64,000 nt of DNA from an uncultured Clostridium sp. (GCA_958422185.1 CATZNW010000002.1:57294-121293), one strand, 5' to 3'; numbered from the stretch's first letter, positions 1 to 8,130 are shown. The notes: generated from the sequence alone by a model not told the origin. Translations and numbers: made by a program.

Positions 1-1
1 G

Positions 2-340
2 AGCGGAGCCTCTACGGTTAAATCGCTGGAGGTAGTTAACAATCTGCTGCCCTATGTGAAAATGGGCTTTACAAAATCTGAAGTGCTTGAAATAGGCTCT
101 TATGCGCTGAGCCACGGCTGGCTTGGTTACACAACGTATACACAGACCGTGCCGGAAAATTCAACCGATGAAAGCGGAGAAGTAATAACGACCTGCCGCG
201 GCGGCACGTTTTTCGGAGTATGGTGCTGGAAGGTGGATATGCCGCTTACGGCACAGCTTTTACAGCAGAGTATTTACGGAAAAACCAATATAACCCTCGC
301 GGAGGACAGACCGGATTTTGACGATCTGCCCCTGCAATAA
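2..340 (+). CDS. LytR-CpsA-Psr (LCP) family protein, C-terminal part
   Basis: The reading frame is open from the first bases of the window, so this is the C-terminal ~112 residues of a longer gene. Residues near the window edge (NNLLPYVKMGFTKSEVLEIG) and the following aromatic stretch resemble the end of the LCP catalytic domain, where 'LPYVKTNMT'-like helices precede a conserved final strand. Known LCP proteins are membrane-anchored phosphotransferases that attach teichoic acids or other glycopolymers to peptidoglycan. The catalytic arginines lie upstream of the window, so the call rests on the C-terminal pattern only. The stop is 27 bases before the start of the MgtC-like gene, so the two may be co-transcribed. 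Confidence 0.6.
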   Translation, partial: SGASTVKSLEVVNNLLPYVKMGFTKSEVLEIGSYALSHGWLGYTTYTQTVPENSTDESGEVITTCRGGTFFGVWCWKVDMPLTAQLLQQSIYGKTNITLAEDRPDFDDLPLQ

Positions 341-367
341 TCATATCGGAAAAGGAGCAGATCAGAG

Positions 368-1081
368 ATGCCTGCAATTACCACGGCTCTGGGATTTACA
401 ATAAGACTTCTTATTGCGGTGGGACTCGGAATACTTATTGGCGCCGAGCGGCAGCTGACGAAACACCGCACCGGCATTGTTACAAATGTAATCGTTTGCG
501 TTGGTTCATTTGCATTCACGGCGTTTTCCTACCTGGCAAATGACGGCAATACGGACGTTACCCGTGTTGCGGCGCAGATCGTTTCAGGCATAGGTTTTCT
601 GGGCGCCGGCGTTATCATAAGCGACGGCACAAAGATAAAAGGCATCAATACTGCCGCCTCCATATGGTCTTCCGCTTCAGTAGGTATTCTTTGCTGCCTT
701 GATAAATGGTGGTTTGCGGCGCTTGTTGCAGGCACCATTGTGCTGGCACATCTGCTCATTCACCCGATTGCGGAATTTATCACCAAAAAACAGGAGTATA
801 ATAAAGAGAGATCGGATAAGCAGGAGACCTTTTACCGCATATCCATAGTGTGTTCGGAGGAAAATGCGGACGATATCAAGAAAAACATTATTGAATATTT
901 CCGTGAGTTGGACGATGTTTTGCTGAGAAATCTTGAGATGAGCGATGTGGACGGCGGTAATGTCAAAGTCAGGGCGGAAATATCAACAAAGCGCAAAAAC
1001 AACGAACTGGTTGAGCATATCATAACCCATGTGGGAAAGCATGAAGATATTATTTCAACCGGCTGGAAACATATAAATTAA
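368..1081 (+). CDS. MgtC/SapB family membrane protein
   Basis: A 237-residue protein with an N-terminal membrane part (about residues 1-140, four or five hydrophobic segments) carrying the family hallmarks: LGILIGAERQ near residue 20, then RVAAQIVSGIGFLGAGVI and the INTAASIWSSASVGI stretch. The C-terminal ~85 residues are soluble, charged and ACT-like, as in the longer MgtC forms. Relatives influence magnesium homeostasis and membrane physiology; the biochemical activity is unsettled. The ATG follows an AGGAG-type ribosome site. A hairpin 30 bases after the stop opens copy one of the ~200-base repeat, which also supplies terminator-like structures. Confidence 0.85.
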   Translation: MPAITTALGFTIRLLIAVGLGILIGAERQLTKHRTGIVTNVIVCVGSFAFTAFSYLANDGNTDVTRVAAQIVSGIGFLGAGVIISDGTKIKGINTAASIWSSASVGILCCLDKWWFAALVAGTIVLAHLLIHPIAEFITKKQEYNKERSDKQETFYRISIVCSEENADDIKKNIIEYFRELDDVLLRNLEMSDVDGGNVKVRAEISTKRKNNELVEHIITHVGKHEDIISTGWKHIN

Positions 1082-1109
1082 TACATATTAAATCAGAATA
1101 GTATAATTA

Positions 1110-1310
1110 AAGGCAGTTCACCTGAACTGCCTTCAGCGTGTAGAAAAAGGCGCAAATTCAGAAAAAAGTGCAGTCCTACACGCTGAGGAGACTTCGAGAA
1201 ATCGAGCTGAATTTCGTTTTCTTGCGAGTGGGTGCCGTACAACGGTACTGCCTCCGAGCAAAAAACGGAAAGTGCAAACGCCGCATGAACACTGGTTTCA
1301 TGCGGCGTTT
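1110..1310 (+). repeat. Structured ~200-base intergenic repeat, copy 1
   Basis: It opens with a perfect hairpin (arms 1110-1120 and 1123-1133), followed by a 9-base inverted repeat, CAGCGTGTA at 1134-1142 and TACACGCTG at 1177-1185. Next come a GAGAAATCGAG motif and a hairpin around GTAC-AACG-GTAC (about 1222-1260). It closes with a 14-base stem, AAACGCCGCATGAA at 1276-1289 paired with 1297-1310. From 1134 to 1275 it aligns without gaps to copy 2 at 29015-29156; I count about 22 differences in 142 positions. The outer hairpins differ in sequence between copies yet stay paired. It lies downstream of the MgtC-like gene on the same strand. Confidence 0.85.
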
Positions 1311-1366
1311 ATCTGTTTGTCTTGCCGTATTTAATTTTTAAAGAGTAAAGTTTTTGGTCGTTGCAA

Positions 1367-1467
1367 CAATCCCTCCGTTGACAAACGCCTCCGCCGCCAC
1401 AGCTGTCCTTTTGTCGCTGCGCGACATTTCCCCGGCAGGGGAACTCCTTTTCAAAAGGGAGGCTTTT
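1367..1467. repeat. Inverted-repeat-rich intergenic element (MITE-like)
   Basis: The stretch begins with CAATCCCTCCG and ends with AAAAGGGAGGCTTTT, giving CCCTCC/GGGAGG terminal inverted repeats. Inside are a GTCGC/GCGAC hairpin and a CCCC/GGGG hairpin. This layout resembles the short non-coding interspersed repeats common between genes of gut Clostridia. There is no second copy in the window, so family membership is an inference. It lies beyond the 3' end of the phosphatase gene (minus strand). Confidence 0.4.
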
Positions 1468-1513
1468 CGTTTCAAAAGCGCTGCTGCATATGAAATGCGG
1501 CGCGGCGGAAAAA

Positions 1514-2143
1514 TCAATCGTTTTCATGCGTTGGTACAGGAGCAGTATCCGCAACTTCAAGTTTGTTTGCCTGCATCCAGAGCGAAGGCGTTATGCGAAG
1601 CCTGAATCCGTAGCCGGGATCCATCTGCCAGTGCGCCATAGGAGCTTCCGGCAGACCGTAGCATGCCAGGATCGTCATAAGAACTCCGGCATGGCCTACT
1701 ATTGCGGAGGTCTCGGTCTGTGTTTTTATAAGCCCATCCACAACCTTTTCAAATGCGGCGCAGACGCGGTGTGTGAATTCGGCGTTGCTTTCGCCGTACG
1801 GCGGACGGGCGTGCATATCTCCGCGGATCCATTTGATAAAATCCTCATTGTTCTCCAGTTCCTTAGCGGTGCGTTCCTCAAATTCACCAAAACTGTATTC
1901 AACAAAGTCATTTATTACAATTGGGTTATTTTTTGGAAACATGATATCAGCTGATTCGGTGCACCTTTTCAGCGGAGAGGTAAATACGGCCTGAACCTCA
2001 GGATAATGGTACTTTGCCTTTATGCTTCTTAAAGAAGATATACTATCCATAGTAAGCGGATAATCCGTACGCCCAATATACTGTGCGTTTAGATTACCTT
2101 TGGTAATACCGTGACGGAAAAGATAAATGGTAAAGGATTTCAT
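1514..2143 (-). CDS. Histidine phosphatase family protein
   Basis: A 209-residue protein with the RHG signature at residues 10-12 (YLFRHG), the YIGRTDYPLT segment, SPLKRCTESAD near residue 60, and the second histidine in AIVGHAG near residue 150. This is the phosphoglycerate mutase-like fold; members include cobalamin-pathway alpha-ribazole phosphatase and broad-specificity phosphatases. No cobalamin genes are nearby, so the substrate is unknown. I place the start at the ATG at 2143 rather than a GTG three codons upstream, because AGAGGTG sits at the right distance. It is divergent from the XRE regulator, and the shared 200-base gap holds several TTTGTAA-type repeats. Confidence 0.8.
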   Translation of the reverse strand: MKSFTIYLFRHGITKGNLNAQYIGRTDYPLTMDSISSLRSIKAKYHYPEVQAVFTSPLKRCTESADIMFPKNNPIVINDFVEYSFGEFEERTAKELENNEDFIKWIRGDMHARPPYGESNAEFTHRVCAAFEKVVDGLIKTQTETSAIVGHAGVLMTILACYGLPEAPMAHWQMDPGYGFRLRITPSLWMQANKLEVADTAPVPTHEND

Positions 2144-2166
2144 TTTTAACACCTCTTATTATTGGT

Positions 2167-2318
2167 ATTTGTAAGAATATTTTGTAGTAAACGAGCGAAT
2201 TATTACAAAATGTTTACAAATTGATTTTGCTATTTACAAACGCGATTACAAGGGGTATAATTACTGTCGGTATAACGCGCGGGATGTTAATTCTATATAT
2301 ACGCGCAAAATTTGTAAA
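2167..2318. promoter_or_regulatory. Divergent promoter region with repeated TTTGTAA/TTACAAA boxes
   Basis: Between the phosphatase and XRE genes the motif TTTGTAA (either strand) occurs at about 2168, 2203, 2213, 2233, 2245 and 2311. A good plus-strand promoter is visible: TTTACA at 2233-2238, a 17-base spacer and TATAAT at 2256-2261, with two boxes overlapping it. A weaker minus-strand promoter for the phosphatase also contains the motif. This pattern suggests operators for the adjacent XRE protein acting on itself and on the phosphatase; that link is inferred. Confidence 0.55.
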
Positions 2319-2340
2319 AACAGGAATCAGGGGAAAATTT

Positions 2341-2982
2341 ATGGCGGACAGTAAGAAAACGTTTTCCGGAAAAAAATCCAAATTTGCCGCAGTTCTTTCT
2401 CAGCTTAGAAAAGAACGCGGTTCAAGTCAGAAAAAAGCGGCGGCGGATCTTGGGATAAGCCAGGCGCTTTTAAGTCATTATGAAAAAGGAATACGCGAAT
2501 GCGGGCTTGATTTTGTTATCAAATGCAGTGAATATTACGGTGTTACAACGGATTATCTGCTCGGGATCTCAAAAAGCAGATACGGTCTGGACGAGGATTA
2601 TCTTGCCCGTATAGCGGGTGATGACGGGGATGATTCCGAACTGGCGACCCTTACCCAGTCTACCAAAATACTGATCGATATGGCGGTAGCTTCTTCAACG
2701 GACAATTCCTTTGTAAAATATCTTCACGATTATTATATGCTTTGCATATACCGCGGCGCGCTTACGCTTGCAAAGGCAGGCGCGCTCCCAAGCGATATGT
2801 TCAGGCTTGATTATAATCTTGGCCATGAACTTGCAAGCGCGGCCATTGCCGTGCTTGATTCGAGATTTGCTTTTATTGAAGACAAATCCAGAACAGGGAT
2901 AGACTCAATGGACGGAAACGTGCTTCACAAGCTGATTGAGGAAGCTGAAGAATATATAATGAACAGCTTTATCACCGAGTAA
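2341..2982 (+). CDS. XRE-family helix-turn-helix regulator
   Basis: A 213-residue protein. Residues ~12-75 form a Cro/C1-type HTH (FAAVLSQLRKERGSSQKKAA, then ISQALLSHYEKGIRECGLDF and YYGVTTDYLLGIS). The rest is helical and unrecognised. I chose the ATG at 2341, after AGGGGAAAA, because the longer frame upstream runs through the promoter at 2233-2261 and encodes an implausible N-terminus. The 3' end overlaps the convergent mtnN gene by 11 bases. It probably regulates itself and perhaps the divergent phosphatase through the TTTGTAA boxes. Confidence 0.8.
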   Translation: MADSKKTFSGKKSKFAAVLSQLRKERGSSQKKAAADLGISQALLSHYEKGIRECGLDFVIKCSEYYGVTTDYLLGISKSRYGLDEDYLARIAGDDGDDSELATLTQSTKILIDMAVASSTDNSFVKYLHDYYMLCIYRGALTLAKAGALPSDMFRLDYNLGHELASAAIAVLDSRFAFIEDKSRTGIDSMDGNVLHKLIEEAEEYIMNSFITE

Positions 2983-3682
2983 ATTCAAGCTGCGTTTTTT
3001 CCCCTTCAAGATATTTCAGGATGATGGCCGTGGATTTTTCCGCGGCTGTTTTTTTAAATGTAGGATAATCCATGGCGGCACCGGAATCTCCTCCGTCGCT
3101 CACAGATCTTAATACGGCAAAAGGAATGTTGTTTGCAGCCGCGGTCTGCGCCACCGCGCCTCCCTCCATTTCACCGCATAGAGCTCCGAATTCAGCGGAG
3201 ATGCGTGCCTTGAGGTCTTCGCTTGCAATAAAGGTATCCCCGCTTGCAACCGTGCCGCGGTGGATCCTTTCCCCGGAATTTATGGATATCCTTGCCAGCC
3301 TGTCCGATATTTCCCGATCCGTACGGATCTTTATCATATTCAGTCCGTTTATGTAGCCGCGCGGTTCACCGAGAGCCGTGATATCTATATCATACTGGCA
3401 TACATCGCTTGCTATAACTATATTTTTTATTGCTACGTCCGCACACAGCGAACAGCCGACTCCTATATTGATGATCTTATCGGCGTGAAAACGGTCTATC
3501 ATGATCTGTGTGCATATTGCCGCGTTCACCTTGCCCGGGTTGCAGCGCGCCGCGCACACCATAACAGAGTTTATATGTCCGCAGACGAACACACATCCGG
3601 CGATTTCTTCCGTTACCGGATCTTCAATGCGCCTCTGCACGGCTTCGATCTCTATATCCATTGCGCCTATAATGCCGATCAT
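2972..3682 (-). CDS. mtnN: 5'-methylthioadenosine/S-adenosylhomocysteine nucleosidase
   Basis: A 236-residue protein, the usual length for MTA/SAH nucleosidases. It opens with MIGIIGAMDIEIEAV, contains the INIGVGCSL strand, and ends with the nucleoside-binding CGEMEGGAVAQTA and SVSDGGDSGAAMDY segments holding the catalytic Glu and Asp. The enzyme cleaves adenine from MTA and SAH in the activated methyl cycle. It replaces the dnaA/dnaN block often found upstream of rpmH. It is convergent with the XRE gene and divergent from rpmH. Confidence 0.93.
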   Translation of the reverse strand: MIGIIGAMDIEIEAVQRRIEDPVTEEIAGCVFVCGHINSVMVCAARCNPGKVNAAICTQIMIDRFHADKIINIGVGCSLCADVAIKNIVIASDVCQYDIDITALGEPRGYINGLNMIKIRTDREISDRLARISINSGERIHRGTVASGDTFIASEDLKARISAEFGALCGEMEGGAVAQTAAANNIPFAVLRSVSDGGDSGAAMDYPTFKKTAAEKSTAIILKYLEGEKTQLEFTR

Positions 3683-3816
3683 AGCGTTTGACCACCTTTT
3701 TAAACTGGTTTTTGTTTGAACGCGGATCTTCTTGGTGAGACTACCGTTTCAAACCACAAAATATAGTGTTATTATAATATATAATTTTAATAATTACAAG
3801 ATTTATTATTTTTAGG

Positions 3817-3846
3817 TTGACAACGCTGATATTTTTAATATATAAT
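3817..3846 (+). promoter_or_regulatory. Sigma-A promoter of rpmH-rnpA
   Basis: TTGACA at 3817-3822 and TATAAT at 3841-3846 are separated by 18 bases in an AT-rich stretch, about 100 bases before the rpmH start. The rest of the mtnN-rpmH gap (3683-3944) holds nothing else I can name; I see no DnaA-box cluster there. Confidence 0.8.
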
Positions 3847-3944
3847 ATTGTTCGCTAATGTGCAAAATTGTTTTTGCCTGCGCTATGCCGCGCAGAGTAT
3901 ATAAGGATTAAGACAAGTTTAGTCTGTGAAAGGTAGTGAATTTA

Positions 3945-4079
3945 ATGAAAAGAACATTTCAGCCTAAGAAGAGGCACGCCAAGATGGAGCACGGCTTCAG
4001 AAAGAGAATGTCCACAAGAAACGGCAGAAAGGTGCTTGCGCGCCGCCGCGCCAAGGGCAGAAAACAGCTTTCTTACTGA
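3945..4079 (+). CDS. rpmH: Ribosomal protein L34 (bL34)
   Basis: A 44-codon gene whose product begins MKRTFQPKKRHAKMEHGF and continues FRKRMSTRNGRKVLARRRAKGR, an exact fit to L34 in length and sequence. It is a basic protein of the large ribosomal subunit. AAAGGT lies about ten bases before the ATG. It heads the rpmH-rnpA-yidD-yidC-jag cluster, as in most Firmicutes. Confidence 0.98.
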   Translation: MKRTFQPKKRHAKMEHGFRKRMSTRNGRKVLARRRAKGRKQLSY

Positions 4080-4130
4080 TTTCATGCAAATGGCCGTATG
4101 GCAAAAGCTGTTTTTTAAGGGAATGGTATA

Positions 4131-4463
4131 GTGAAAATCATAGCCTTAAATCAAAACAAGGATTTCCGCCGCCTGTATTACAGGGGAAAGAGCAGTGCCT
4201 GTAAAAACCTTGTAACCTATGTTATGAAAAACAGGCAGAAAGTAACAAGAGTGGGGATCACAAGCAGCAAAAAGATAGGCAAGGCTTATCAGAGAAACAG
4301 AGCGCGCCGCGTTATCAGAGCGGCATACGCCGAACTTGCCGGGAGAATAGCCGGAAATTATGATATTGTTTTTGTTGCCCGCGCCGCCACCTGCAATGTA
4401 AAGATGCAGGAGGTAAAAAAAGATATGGAAAAACAGCTGCTTTCGCTTGGAGTTATAAAATGA
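4131..4463 (+). CDS. rnpA: Ribonuclease P protein component
   Basis: A 110-residue basic protein starting at GTG. The RNR signature is present (KKIGKAYQRNRARRVIRAAY), followed by DIVFVARA. It is the protein cofactor of RNase P, which matures tRNA 5' ends. The stop overlaps the yidD start by four bases (ATGA), indicating translational coupling. Confidence 0.96.
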   Translation: MKIIALNQNKDFRRLYYRGKSSACKNLVTYVMKNRQKVTRVGITSSKKIGKAYQRNRARRVIRAAYAELAGRIAGNYDIVFVARAATCNVKMQEVKKDMEKQLLSLGVIK

Positions 4464-4711
4464 AGGGCTTAATAAAAAAAGCGCTGATCTTTTTGATTAG
4501 AACGTATCAGCTTACGATCAGTCCGCGGTTTTCACACGGTTCGTGCAGGTATTATCCAACCTGTTCGCAGTATGCGATCGAGGCGATCGAGATCCACGGC
4601 CTTTTCAAAGGATCGCTTCTTGCTGCAAGGCGGATATTAAGGTGCAATCCGTTTTTTAAGGGCGGCTATGACCCCGTTCCCCCAAAAAAGAATAAAAATG
4701 AGGAAAAATAA
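4460..4711 (+). CDS. yidD: Membrane protein insertion efficiency factor YidD
   Basis: An 83-residue protein with the family core SCRYYPTCSQYAIEAIEIHG and the basic, cysteine-containing RRILRCNPFFKGGYDPVP tail. YidD proteins lie at the inner face of the membrane and assist YidC. It overlaps rnpA by four bases and yidC by one base (TAATG), so the three are tightly coupled. Confidence 0.95.
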   Translation: MKGLIKKALIFLIRTYQLTISPRFSHGSCRYYPTCSQYAIEAIEIHGLFKGSLLAARRILRCNPFFKGGYDPVPPKKNKNEEK

Positions 4712-5706
4712 TGTTTGATTTTACAGCTAATTCCGTTTTGATGGCGATGCAGGCGGACGGATCAGGTATTTTTAAACCGCTCTACTGGCTGTTCGGGCGC
4801 TGTATGGACTTTTTGCTGTCCGCGCTGAGCAACGAATACTTTATAGCGATCATCCTGTTTACTGTAGCGACCCGCCTTATCCTGCTGCCGGTGAATCTGC
4901 ACCAGCAGAAGGCTACTGCCAAAACGGCAAGGCTTCAGCCAAAAATCCAAAAGATCCAAAAGAAATATCCGGATCCCAAAGACAGAAACAAGATGAATCA
5001 GGAAATGCAGGACCTTTATGCACGCGAGGGGCATAACCCGATGCAGATGGGCTGCGGACCGATGATCTTTCAGCTTGTATTCCTTATGGGTATCGTGGGG
5101 ATCATTTATTATCCGCTTTCCTATATCATAGGAATCAGCAATATAGGCGATTACGCCGATCAGCTTACTGCGTTTCTAGAAAGCGCGGGCTATACGGGAA
5201 ATTACCTGCAGCTTGGCATTCTTGAAAACTGGGCCGCTTATAAAGATCAGCTTATAGCCCAGATGCCGGAGCTGTTTACAGCCGAGCGTGTTGCGGATAT
5301 AGACGCGTTCAGAAGCGGCATGTATCTCGGAGGACTGGATATGACGGCTCTTCCTCACTGGAAGGACGGGCTTATCGTTTTGATCCCGATCTTCTCGCTT
5401 CTGACATCGCTTGCTTCAACGGGAATTTCCATGCTTATTCAGAAGAAAACAAATCCCGCCGCGGCTCAGCAGACCGCCAGTATGGTAGTCATGCTGCTGA
5501 TGATGCCGTTCTTCTCCTTTTACATTGCGTTTAAGGTGCCGGCAGCGGTAGGTTTTTACTGGATCATCTCAAACGTTGTTTCCATTTTGCAGCAGCTGTT
5601 TATTGCAAAATTCTTCCCGCCCAGAAAGAGCCAGGCAAAGCTTATGGTAGAAAACACGATCTACCGCCGCTCAAGGGAAGAAAATTTAAAGAAAACAAAG
5701 GCGTAA
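4711..5706 (+). CDS. yidC: Membrane protein insertase YidC/Oxa1
   Basis: A 331-residue polytopic protein. It has the YFIAIILFTVATRLILLPV segment (about residues 45-63), a charged cytosolic hairpin with KIQKIQKKYPDPKDRNKMNQ, then further membrane segments and a basic C-terminus. The positive residue in TRLILLP matches the hydrophilic-groove arginine of YidC. It inserts membrane proteins alone or with Sec. The extracellular loop (about residues 150-215) is longer than in Bacillus SpoIIIJ. No lipoprotein signal is seen at the N-terminus. Confidence 0.95.
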   Translation: MFDFTANSVLMAMQADGSGIFKPLYWLFGRCMDFLLSALSNEYFIAIILFTVATRLILLPVNLHQQKATAKTARLQPKIQKIQKKYPDPKDRNKMNQEMQDLYAREGHNPMQMGCGPMIFQLVFLMGIVGIIYYPLSYIIGISNIGDYADQLTAFLESAGYTGNYLQLGILENWAAYKDQLIAQMPELFTAERVADIDAFRSGMYLGGLDMTALPHWKDGLIVLIPIFSLLTSLASTGISMLIQKKTNPAAAQQTASMVVMLLMMPFFSFYIAFKVPAAVGFYWIISNVVSILQQLFIAKFFPPRKSQAKLMVENTIYRRSREENLKKTKA

Positions 5707-5737
5707 AAACGTATTTTATACGTTTGACGGAGGATTT

Positions 5738-6688
5738 ATGAAATACGAGTATATAGGTAAAGGCAAAACCAGGGAGGACGCCGCCAGAGCTGCCGTTCAG
5801 GGCCTGATGGCGGAGCTTGCCAAGGCCGGCGTGAAGAATCCGAATACGGCGGAATTTCACGAAGAGGTCATTGCCCTTCCGAAAAAGAAACTGTTCGGAC
5901 TTTTAGGGTCGAGCGACGCGGAGGTAAAGGTTTCCTTCGACGACGGCAGAAAGGAAAGAAGACCCCAGCCGAAAAAGACTGCTAAACCTCAGCCCAAAAA
6001 GGCTGAAAAGGCTCCGAAAAAAGAAGAAGTCAAAGCTGAGCCGAAATCATTTGAGAAGTCACGGGCGCAGGAGCGCAGGGACGAACCCGTATTAACGGAA
6101 AAAGATATTGATATGGACGCCGCCGCTGCCTATCTTAAGGCTATGATCGACGGGCTTAAGGTAGAAAACGCGCAGATTACCGGCGAAGTCAAGGACGGAG
6201 TGCTTGAGCTGACCGTTAACTGTGACGATTACGGAATCATAATCGGCAGGCGCGGCGAAACGCTTGATTCACTTCAGTACCTTACCGGTCTTGCGGTAAA
6301 GAAGGCAAGCGGCAAATACATAAGAGTTGCCATCAACGTGGGCGATTACCGCGAAAAGAGAATGGAAACGCTTAAAAATCTTGCGCGCAGACATGCGGAA
6401 TATGTTGCAAGGACAGGCAGAAGATATACTTTTGAGCCTATGAATCCTTATGAGAGGCGCATTATTCACACCACTGTTCAGGAGATAGAAGGCGTTGAAT
6501 CCATGTCTGTAGGAGCCGGGCAGGACAGAAAAGTTGTTCTTCAGCCGGAGGGCGGAGTAAGATACCGCTCAGGCGGCGGCAGAAGAGGTTATTCAAACGG
6601 CAGACCCGCCGCTAAAAAATCAGCTTCTCTGCCTAAGGATTTTACCAAGTTCGGCAAGATCGAAGTGGATACGGACGGCAATGAATAA
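5738..6688 (+). CDS. jag: Jag/KhpB RNA-binding protein
   Basis: A 316-residue protein with three parts: a Jag-N domain (residues 1-60), a Lys/Pro/Glu-rich linker (~75-120), a KH domain with IIIGRRGETLDSLQYL (~170), and an R3H domain with ARRHAEYVARTGRRY and MNPYERRIIHTTVQ (~210-255). The basic Gly/Arg-rich tail is unusually long. KhpB/Jag binds RNA and affects cell elongation and sporulation in other Firmicutes. It follows yidC by 31 bases and is closed by an intrinsic terminator. Confidence 0.93.
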   Translation: MKYEYIGKGKTREDAARAAVQGLMAELAKAGVKNPNTAEFHEEVIALPKKKLFGLLGSSDAEVKVSFDDGRKERRPQPKKTAKPQPKKAEKAPKKEEVKAEPKSFEKSRAQERRDEPVLTEKDIDMDAAAAYLKAMIDGLKVENAQITGEVKDGVLELTVNCDDYGIIIGRRGETLDSLQYLTGLAVKKASGKYIRVAINVGDYREKRMETLKNLARRHAEYVARTGRRYTFEPMNPYERRIIHTTVQEIEGVESMSVGAGQDRKVVLQPEGGVRYRSGGGRRGYSNGRPAAKKSASLPKDFTKFGKIEVDTDGNE

Positions 6689-6705
6689 TAAAACGGCGTA
6701 AGGAC

Positions 6706-6735
6706 AAAGGCGGGAATCATCCCGCCTTTTGTGTT
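6706..6735 (+). terminator. Intrinsic terminator after jag
   Basis: AAAGGCGGGA at 6706-6715 pairs with TCCCGCCTTT at 6720-6729, followed by a T-rich tail. Confidence 0.85.
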
Positions 6736-6762
6736 TTGAGTAGTATATCCGGAGATGAGAAT

Positions 6763-8127
6763 ATGGCAAAAACGATTGCCGCCGTTTCAACCGGAAACGC
6801 GGCGGGCGGTATAGGTGTGATCAGAATAAGCGGTGACAGCGCGATCGAAACCGCTGCAAAAGTCTTTTCCTCGGCAGACGGAAAACCGCTTACAGGTGTT
6901 GAGGGATACCGCGCTAAATTCGGTAAGATCCTTTTCGGCGGTGAGCCCATCGATGAGGCGGTTGCACTTGTTTTTCGCGCGCCGAAGAGCTATACCGGTG
7001 AGGATGTGGTTGAGCTTTCTGTCCACGGAGGCCTTTTTATAGTGCAGAAAACGCTGGAGGCGGTATTCAACGCGGGAGCAGTTCCCGCCGAACCGGGCGA
7101 ATTTACAAAAAGAGCGTTCCTCAACGGCAAAATAGACCTTGCTCAGGCTGAGGGCGTAGCCAATATGATCTCTGCCGGAGGTGAAGCCGCGGCAAAAGCC
7201 TCTATGAATCTTATTGACGGCGCGCTCAGCCGCAGGATCGGCAGAGTGCTTCAGGATCTTCTGGATTCGTCCGCACTTATGGGAGCATGGGTAGACTACC
7301 CTGATGAAGAGATCCCTGAGCTTGAGTATGACGAACTGGAAAAAACGTTGTCACACGCTGAAGCCGAGCTTCAGAGCCTTATCCGTGAGTACGACAACGG
7401 CCTTGTCATGACGGAAGGGATCGAGACTGCCATAGTGGGCAAGCCGAATGCAGGCAAATCCACTCTGATGAATCTGCTTTCCGGCCGTGAAAAAAGCATA
7501 GTTACCGATATTGAGGGCACAACAAGAGATATTGTTGAGGGCAGCGTCCGCCTGGGAGATATCGTGCTTCATCTGAACGATACTGCCGGACTGCGTGAAG
7601 GAGCGGACGAGGTAGAGAAGATAGGAATAGAACGAACGCTTGAAAAAATAGATTCGGCGGGATTTATAATAGCGGTCTTTGACGTCAGCCGCCCCCTTGA
7701 TGAAAACGATATCAGGCTGATCGAAAAGTGCCGCGGAAAAAAAGCGCTTGCCGTTGTGAACAAGGTTGATCTTTCGGCGGATACGCGGATCGGCCCGGTC
7801 GACAGGGCATTTGAGAAAACGATCTACATTTCCGCTAAAGATGAAAACTACCTGAACGCAGTTCGGGATGCCGTCTATGAGCTTCTCGGAGCCGAAAAAT
7901 TTAACTCAAATGCACCCATGCTTGCAAACGCCAGGCAAAAGGAATGCTGCAAATCGGCTGCGCGCTACGTTGGCGAAGCGCTTTCGGCGTTGCAGATCGG
8001 CATGACTTTTGACGCCGTTAATGTGATGATAGACAGCGCCGCGGACGAGCTTTTGGCACTGACCGGAAAAAAAGCTTCCGTAGAGGTCGTAAATACTATA
8101 TTCAGTAAATTCTGTGTGGGAAAATAA
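6763..8127 (+). CDS. mnmE: tRNA modification GTPase MnmE
   Basis: A 454-residue protein: an N-terminal formyl-THF-binding domain, helical segments, and an inserted G domain with P-loop GKPNAGKST, switch IEGTTRD, DTAGLRE, and NKVD. It ends FCVGK, matching the required C-terminal cysteine motif. With MnmG it installs the 5-carboxymethylaminomethyl group at wobble U34. The start is the ATG at 6763 behind GGAGATGAG; a GTG nine codons upstream lies in the terminator tail. mnmG follows three bases after the stop. Confidence 0.97.
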   Translation: MAKTIAAVSTGNAAGGIGVIRISGDSAIETAAKVFSSADGKPLTGVEGYRAKFGKILFGGEPIDEAVALVFRAPKSYTGEDVVELSVHGGLFIVQKTLEAVFNAGAVPAEPGEFTKRAFLNGKIDLAQAEGVANMISAGGEAAAKASMNLIDGALSRRIGRVLQDLLDSSALMGAWVDYPDEEIPELEYDELEKTLSHAEAELQSLIREYDNGLVMTEGIETAIVGKPNAGKSTLMNLLSGREKSIVTDIEGTTRDIVEGSVRLGDIVLHLNDTAGLREGADEVEKIGIERTLEKIDSAGFIIAVFDVSRPLDENDIRLIEKCRGKKALAVVNKVDLSADTRIGPVDRAFEKTIYISAKDENYLNAVRDAVYELLGAEKFNSNAPMLANARQKECCKSAARYVGEALSALQIGMTFDAVNVMIDSAADELLALTGKKASVEVVNTIFSKFCVGK

Positions 8128-8130
8128 AGT

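Noticed and set aside
3720..3816. Replication origin in the AT-rich gap before rpmH
   Set aside because: It is AT-rich but has no DnaA-box-like 9-mers and no dnaA beside it; the sequence is explained by a promoter.
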